The notes under the pieces are model-generated. The model searched no databases. It was not told where the DNA came from and saw only the letters and a program-made list of their open reading frames with translations. From the NCBI GenBank assembly GCA_029564115.1, contig JAKQQP010000351.1, forward strand, positions 29,872 to 93,871: a stretch of DNA of 64,000 nt. The letters run 5' to 3'. The stretch comes from Candidatus Rifleibacteriota bacterium. Lineage in GTDB: Bacteria; Riflebacteria; Ozemobacteria; Ozemobacterales; Ozemobacteraceae. This document shows, piece by piece, positions 59,432 through 64,000 of the stretch (the first letter of the stretch is position 1; each line of letters begins with the position of its first letter). The position numbers and the translations under genes are program-made.

Positions 59432-60685
59432 ATGAAACCAGCACCTCCAATAAAACCAGGACTGAGAGTTTTGAGAACTCACCGCACCCTGATCGTGGCT
59501 TTATACATGCTGACTCTGGTTATTGCCGGCCTGCTGTGGCCACGCGAAATATCTCTTTTTGAACAATATCGGCTTATCCTGACCGCGCCGGGTATTCTTA
59601 TAAGCGATTTCTTTGCAATCGGAGGAGTTTCGGCCGGCCTGATAAACGCAGGCCTGATGGGCTTATTCGCAGTTTTTCTGGTTTACGGCACTGGCACTCT
59701 CATGTCAGGCCCCACGATTGCCGCTGTTTTCACCATTGCCGGTTTCTCACTCTTTGGAAAAACTCCACTCAACGTCTGGCCGGTTCTTCTCGGAGTCGCC
59801 ATAAGCGCCTGGCTACGCCGCGAAGTCTTTCGCTCATTCATTCTGGCGGCGATGTTTGGCACAGCATTAGGCCCGGTTGTCAGTCAGGTAGCCTTTGGTC
59901 TGAATTTTGGTTACCCGGCAGGTATCGCTGCCGGCATCATCTGCGGCATTCTTCTGCCTGGTCTGGCTTCACACCTGCTTCACAACCATCAGGGTTTCTG
60001 TCTTTACAATACAGGTTTCACCTGTGGCATCATCGGCATGTTCGCCACTTCAATACTGAAAATGCACGGTTACTCTTCAGAACTTGCGCTTAACTGGCAC
60101 ACCGGTTCACAAAAAGAGCTGGTGGTATTTTTTGTTTGCTACCTGCTGTCGATGCTTCTTCTCGGCATAAGAGGTCTGCCGGCGCAGCTCAAAATCATGA
60201 AACAGCCCGGGACACTCGTTACCGACTACGTTTATCGTGACGGACCCGATGCAGCTCTTTTTAACATGGGGCTTGTAGGTTTGGTCGGAATGGCTTATAT
60301 TGGGCTGGTAGGCGGTCACTTTAACGGACCGACACTCGGCGGCGTTTTAACGATGACCGGTTTTGCGGCTTTCGGCAAGCACCCCAGAAATATCTGGCCC
60401 GTCATGGCCGGCATTCTGCTTACGGCCTGGCTTACCTCGCAATCGCCCTCAGACCCGGTAGTCCTGACCGCAGCCCTGTTTGGCACCACATTGGCACCGC
60501 TTGCAGGTGGTTTTGGCATTGTTACAGGTTTGCTGGCAGGTTTTGTCCATCTCAGTGTGGTAACACACGTTGGCACATTCCATGCCGGCATGAACCTTTA
60601 CAACAATGGCTTTGCCGGTGGTCTTACCGCAACCCTGTTCATCTGCACCATAAGATGGCTGCATCTGCACAGACGCAGCGAGTAA
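59432..60685 (+). CDS. DUF1576 polytopic membrane protein with internal duplication
   Basis: 417 residues from ATG 59432 (TGAGGA upstream; an in-frame codon at 59312 adds an unlikely Phe-rich leader). Around ten membrane helices. Two halves mirror each other: GPTIAAVFTIAGFSLFGK-TPLNVWPVLLG near residue 100 and GPTLGGVLTMTGFAAFGK-HPRNIWPVMAG near residue 305; also GFCLYNTGFTCGI and GMNLYNNGFAGGL. Matches the uncharacterised DUF1576 family, probably a transporter by architecture. Substrate unknown. Confidence 0.8.
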   Translation: MKPAPPIKPGLRVLRTHRTLIVALYMLTLVIAGLLWPREISLFEQYRLILTAPGILISDFFAIGGVSAGLINAGLMGLFAVFLVYGTGTLMSGPTIAAVFTIAGFSLFGKTPLNVWPVLLGVAISAWLRREVFRSFILAAMFGTALGPVVSQVAFGLNFGYPAGIAAGIICGILLPGLASHLLHNHQGFCLYNTGFTCGIIGMFATSILKMHGYSSELALNWHTGSQKELVVFFVCYLLSMLLLGIRGLPAQLKIMKQPGTLVTDYVYRDGPDAALFNMGLVGLVGMAYIGLVGGHFNGPTLGGVLTMTGFAAFGKHPRNIWPVMAGILLTAWLTSQSPSDPVVLTAALFGTTLAPLAGGFGIVTGLLAGFVHLSVVTHVGTFHAGMNLYNNGFAGGLTATLFICTIRWLHLHRRSE

Positions 60686-60778
60686 AATCGGTAACGGTTG
60701 TCAGAATCATCTGGTTCTGTTTCTCACAAACGACCTCACAACAAAATATAGTAGCCGTCTGATGGCGGAGGCAAGGGC

Positions 60779-61135
60779 ATGTATTCATACAGAAATCACA
60801 TTCGCGGTATCGTCGATGAATTCGTTTCGAATTCAATCAAAGCCAAAGCAACCAAAATCGATGTCAAAATCGAAGTTGCCGGCGATTACATAACCATAGC
60901 CGTCAAAGATGACGGAACAGGCATTCAGCCAGAGCAGCTGGCTGAACTTGAAGAACAGCTCTACCAGCCCCGCCGCGTCGAGCTGGAAGAGTATTACGGT
61001 TCTCTGGCCGGCGACAGTTCGATGGGTAGAGGCCTGGCACTCGTCGGCATGATCACCGATGACGCTTCGATCGAAAGTACGCCCGGAGTGGGCACCGAAA
61101 TCAGGGTAGCGCTCAAACTCAACCCGTCGAAATAA
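60779..61135 (+). CDS. Minimal GHKL ATPase-domain protein
   Basis: 118 residues comprising only a HATPase fold: N-box IVDEFVSNSIKAKA, G1 VKDDGTGIQ, G2 GRGLALVGM and the closing GVGTEIRVALK. No dimerisation, HAMP or sensor segment. Similar in kind to anti-sigma factors or to the catalytic part of histidine kinases; the N-box Asn is present, so ATP binding is likely. GGCGGAGG precedes the start. Converges with the MAF glycosyltransferase, 13 bases apart. Confidence 0.8.
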   Translation: MYSYRNHIRGIVDEFVSNSIKAKATKIDVKIEVAGDYITIAVKDDGTGIQPEQLAELEEQLYQPRRVELEEYYGSLAGDSSMGRGLALVGMITDDASIESTPGVGTEIRVALKLNPSK

Positions 61136-61148
61136 ACCGGGAGCAGTT

Positions 61149-63074
61149 TTACAGCAGATGCCCGAACTCTTTTTCGAGTTCATCGAACGCATCTACCAGA
61201 AGCTTCAGCGACAGACGGCAAACGTCGCCGATTGTCGGAAACCATTTTTTCATCAATTTGATGCTTTGCAATTTGCAGCGTTTTTCATCTTCGCAGAGGC
61301 TTGGCAGTTCGTTGAAGTCCATTTCGAACTTCACGATGATCATTTGCACAATGTGCATGAGATATAGCCCGAAATACTTGCCAAAAGTAATGATCTTCGT
61401 ACGGGCCATGGTCATTTCAGAATGAACTCTGTCGAGGTCTTCGTCCGGAAACCGTTCGAGAAAATCTTCTATCTTGCTGAACGCCTCTCTGTCGAGACGT
61501 TCTTCAAAATCTTTTACCAGCTTCTCGCCCTTGTCACAATAATCGATTACACCTTCAACTTCTTTGCGGGTTTCGACAATTATTTTTCTGAAATTGCGCC
61601 ATTCGCGGCGAATCTCGTTTTCTGTCGGGTAATGCAGGTGTTTCTGAAACAATTCCAGCGTTGCAACCGGCTTGGCACAATATTTATCGATGGCTTCTCT
61701 CAAAGTCATCAGTGTCGTGCCTTCGATAAAAGCACCACCCTCTGTGGCATTGACACAGGTGCCCCGATAATGAGCCAGGTCGGTCACAAACCCGCGCCTG
61801 AATAAATCGTAAATCTGATTGGTATAGACGAATTCTTCATAGTTCCCCTTAACCTTGATCAGATCTTTTTCTTTAAGATTAAGATTGGTGACACTCGGCG
61901 CATCGTCTGCATGCGTCTTTTCAGCACTCTTGAAAGCACAGTCCTGGCCAACCAGAATGATCGGGTCGCAGCCGAGCGCCTCGAGTATTTTGAAGGCCAT
62001 ATTCGAACACGAAGGCCCAACCTGCAGCGTTCCCTTCGGAATGTTGATCCAGTCGAAATGAGCGAAAGCGCGATAAACCATAAAAGTCGGGCCAGGCCAG
62101 GCTTCGTAAGATTCTTTGCGAATTACCGGTGTTGCGGCAAGCCAGATCTTTTTCTTGTAGTCATCAGGAAGCTCTTTGAACATCGTCGCGACGTGCATGA
62201 TACGTTCAAGACTCGAAGCCGCGTGCGGTGTAATGCCATGCTTCAATAGAATTTTCAGAGCCGAGTCGGCAGCGATCATCACGCATTTGCCTTCGGCGCG
62301 CTTCAACTCTTCTATGTTTTTGTCGAGAGAAGGGCCGGTCGATACGATTATGCCGGGCACTCCCTTGAAAACTTTATATAAATCCTTTACCCCCGGGTTT
62401 TTGATGATGGTAGCAAGATTCTTCATGATGTTTTCGACACCGATCATCGAATCTTCAGGGCAGTTACCGTAATTGAAAATTATGGCGTGCGCGGCTTCTC
62501 TGAAGCACTTCAGCATGTGCTTGTGATAATTGCCATGAACCTTGTCGATTACCGGGTGGTCGAATACCTGCAGCGTCTTCAGAAAAAGCTGCAAAGCAAT
62601 GCCTGACGCCTTGATCATCTCATTGAGAACCGCATACCCCTCTTCTTCAGGAACGCCGACCACCCAGCGAATTTTGTCTGATTCGAGTAAATCGGTCATG
62701 TCGACCCATTCAAGAGCGGTGCGAAACGCAGCAATATCTCTTTCTATGAGAACTATGAACAAATTCTTGCTTTTAAGCTGCTCCAGACAAGCCCTGACGT
62801 GATAACCAAGACCAAGACCAAGAATTACCAACAGTTTCGGGTTGACGAACTTAGAATTTTCGACCTGCTGCACCGCTTCACGCTGCGGGTTGTATTTGCT
62901 GTGAACCTGATAAATTTTGTCGTCCTGCTTTATGGCAAGAGTCATCGAGCCATCTTTAGCCTCTTCAACAATATATTCACAGCCAGTTCCCGGCACTTCG
63001 TCGAGAGCCCTGGCCAGCACCGGCATACGCCGGCGCAGAACTTTCATGTTTTTTGCATATATGTTGGCTTTCAT
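61149..63074 (-). CDS. Motility-associated factor (MAF) glycosyltransferase, DUF115
   Basis: 641 residues from ATG 63074 (AAAGGAA eight bases upstream; 63119 rejected). N-terminal segment NPKLLVILGLGLGYHVRACLEQL (a Rossmann-like GLGxGYH), a central DUF115 domain (~225-400: PGIIVSTGPSLDKNIEELKR…, AADSALKILLKHGITPHAASSLE split across motifs, LVGQDCAFKSAEKTHADD) and a long helical C-terminus. MAF proteins attach pseudaminic, legionaminic or related acids to flagellin. Downstream of GNAT and a NeuB/PseI-like gene, consistent with nonulosonic-acid glycosylation. Confidence 0.9.
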   Translation of the reverse strand: MKANIYAKNMKVLRRRMPVLARALDEVPGTGCEYIVEEAKDGSMTLAIKQDDKIYQVHSKYNPQREAVQQVENSKFVNPKLLVILGLGLGYHVRACLEQLKSKNLFIVLIERDIAAFRTALEWVDMTDLLESDKIRWVVGVPEEEGYAVLNEMIKASGIALQLFLKTLQVFDHPVIDKVHGNYHKHMLKCFREAAHAIIFNYGNCPEDSMIGVENIMKNLATIIKNPGVKDLYKVFKGVPGIIVSTGPSLDKNIEELKRAEGKCVMIAADSALKILLKHGITPHAASSLERIMHVATMFKELPDDYKKKIWLAATPVIRKESYEAWPGPTFMVYRAFAHFDWINIPKGTLQVGPSCSNMAFKILEALGCDPIILVGQDCAFKSAEKTHADDAPSVTNLNLKEKDLIKVKGNYEEFVYTNQIYDLFRRGFVTDLAHYRGTCVNATEGGAFIEGTTLMTLREAIDKYCAKPVATLELFQKHLHYPTENEIRREWRNFRKIIVETRKEVEGVIDYCDKGEKLVKDFEERLDREAFSKIEDFLERFPDEDLDRVHSEMTMARTKIITFGKYFGLYLMHIVQMIIVKFEMDFNELPSLCEDEKRCKLQSIKLMKKWFPTIGDVCRLSLKLLVDAFDELEKEFGHLL

Positions 63075-63125
63075 CAGCAGGATTCCTTTTCTTTGAGTCG
63101 TAAAAAATTCAACAGGCACGAGCCT

Positions 63126-63935
63126 TCAGCGGGAATCATCGCGCAACTCCAGTTGCTGCCGCACAAACGTCACGATCTGAGCAACCGCTACTTCGATATT
63201 TTCAAATTCAAGAGGCAGCGCTAAATTATCTATCGGCATTCCGCGGGCCAGATCGAGCAAAACCGCGCCATTTTCTATATTCAAATGCAGAAACGGGCTC
63301 AAAAACCCGTCCAGTTCACAAATACCGCCCAGAATAACGTTGACCGCCCCCTGATCGGAAACATCTGCAAGACCGGTTGCTGCTAAAACTTCGACCAGTC
63401 GATCACACAGCCCGGCTTTTCCGGTCAGGCGCAGCGGCAAAGGCGGCAGTTTTTTGGCAGAAGCGGAGGGAAGCAGCCAGCACAGCATCGCCGAGCCGGC
63501 ACGCGAAGTCGAACCTGCCGTAACGAAGCCATGCCGCAAAAAAGTTCTCTGTGAAGGCAGATTTTCTGTCATCGTTTCGGCAATGAATAATCCGGCCATC
63601 TCGCACAAATCAGGGTCGCTGCAGGCAAGATTCAAAATACCGGCACCATAACCAAGTCCCTTTTTGTCAGGGGCTACTGCCAGCGAAATGCGATAACTGC
63701 CAGGCAATTCAGCCGGGTCGAACCTGATCTGAGCGACAGGCGCAGCGTCAACTTCGAGAATAAAGCCAAAACGGCGGTAATCGGCCATAAAACCCGCAAA
63801 CCAGGCCTGATGCTCGCCCAGAGGCACTTCGCTCTGATTGCCGAACCAGCGTCGGTTGACAGGGTGCTGCCGCCAGGCGTGCAGCAACAGACAGTCTTCG
63901 TCACGCCAACGGCGCAGCTTTAGATCATTTCCCAT
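63126..63935 (-). CDS. GNAT N-acetyltransferase with unknown C-terminal extension
   Basis: 269 residues. Residues ~1-150 are a GNAT fold close to PseH-type enzymes: KLRRWRDEDCLLLHAWRQHP, a pantetheine loop region APDKKGLGYGAGIL, and ENLPSQRTFLRHGFV. The ~110-residue C-terminal part (LPLRLTGKAGLCDRLVEVLAATG … NLALPLEFENIEVAVAQIV) is not recognised. The start overlaps the upstream NeuB-like gene by 16 bases. Possibly acetylates an amino sugar on the pseudaminic or legionaminic acid route (inference). Confidence 0.8.
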   Translation of the reverse strand: MGNDLKLRRWRDEDCLLLHAWRQHPVNRRWFGNQSEVPLGEHQAWFAGFMADYRRFGFILEVDAAPVAQIRFDPAELPGSYRISLAVAPDKKGLGYGAGILNLACSDPDLCEMAGLFIAETMTENLPSQRTFLRHGFVTAGSTSRAGSAMLCWLLPSASAKKLPPLPLRLTGKAGLCDRLVEVLAATGLADVSDQGAVNVILGGICELDGFLSPFLHLNIENGAVLLDLARGMPIDNLALPLEFENIEVAVAQIVTFVRQQLELRDDSR

Positions 63936-64000
63936 TTGAGAATATCGTCTTCATCGATATCGACCTTTGCCGTTCTGCCAACGACTATATTCATGTGCCT
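63920..64000 (-). CDS. C-terminus of a probable NeuB/PseI-type nonulosonic acid synthase (5' part outside window)
   Basis: Only the last 26 codons are present, ending at TAA 63922-63920: …VVGRTAKVDIDEDDILKWEMI. This matches the end of the SAF/antifreeze-like domain of sialic, pseudaminic or legionaminic acid synthases (GRxAxxDI…L-W-x-MI). The overlap with the GNAT gene and proximity of the MAF transferase support the idea. With so few residues, other SAF-domain proteins remain possible. Confidence 0.45.
   Translation of the reverse strand, partial: RHMNIVVGRTAKVDIDEDDILKWEMI

Noticed and set aside
1..64000. CRISPR arrays, tRNA/rRNA genes, insertion sequences, prophage
   Set aside because: Looked for by eye; no regularly spaced repeats, cloverleaf-like sequences, transposases or integrases were seen.

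Overview
The window looks like a chromosome segment of a deep-branching diderm (LPS-bearing), motile, pilus-bearing heterotroph of moderate GC. LPS acyl, Kdo and heptose transferases, an FtsEX/EnvC pair, sigma-28, CheC/CheD, type IV pilus/type II secretion genes and a flagellin-type MAF glycosyltransferase all point to a Gram-negative cell envelope. The abundance of pseudopilins, HEAT and TPR proteins and SBP-OmpA fusions resembles uncultured lineages of the Riflebacteria type. That placement is an impression; no 16S or other marker is present to prove it. I found no tRNA, rRNA, CRISPR array, insertion sequence or phage gene, and genes are tightly packed.

Layout. 2-3265: end of ftsX, an EnvC-like amidase activator and a CtpA-type protease (cell-wall remodelling and division). 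3275-17154: a long collinear pilus/secretion block with three pseudopilins, a GspE/PilB ATPase, PilM, PilN, PilO and PilP/GspC-like proteins, then a HEAT-repeat protein and two very large membrane TPR proteins. 17206-17787: a lone exported beta-rich protein on the minus strand. 17963-27502: the most unusual region, a seven-gene operon with two paralogous substrate-binding proteins fused to OmpA peptidoglycan-binding domains, a PspA/ESCRT-III protein between them, an ABC permease and ATPase with long extra N-termini, a coiled-coil membrane protein and a Ycf46-like AAA+ ATPase. 27515-30888: a small GHKL kinase-like protein, an exported coiled-coil protein, aspartate-semialdehyde dehydrogenase and an STN/secretin-like exported protein. 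30890-37715: an LPS core/lipid A cluster (DUF362 ferredoxin, LpxL-like, WaaA, three GT9 heptosyltransferases) ending in ArfB.

37790-48000: FecR protein, gmk, gpmI (minus strand); pth; cheC-cheD-membrane protein-sigma-28; a HAMP membrane protein; an exported protein with an internal repeat; pruA. 47986-52834: a PLP sulfur-amino-acid lyase, MgtE with a short overlapping upstream ORF, and a PIG-L deacetylase/formyltransferase pair. 52965-54968: a NapH-like iron-sulfur membrane protein fused to TPRs. 54979-59176: an operon of ferredoxin, hutH, hutI and DAHP synthase. 59432-64000: a DUF1576 membrane protein, a mini GHKL protein, the MAF glycosyltransferase, a GNAT protein and the end of what may be a NeuB/PseI-type sialic acid synthase.

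Sigma-70-like promoters are readable at several places, including a perfect TTGACA-17-TATAAT. Three genes have promoter elements so close to the start codon that leaderless mRNAs are likely. Three strong hairpin terminators sit between convergent gene pairs. Starts were moved from the longest ORF wherever a Shine-Dalgarno (SD) sequence, promoter or family alignment favoured a downstream codon. All functional calls rest on reading the translated sequence by eye; no database search was possible.
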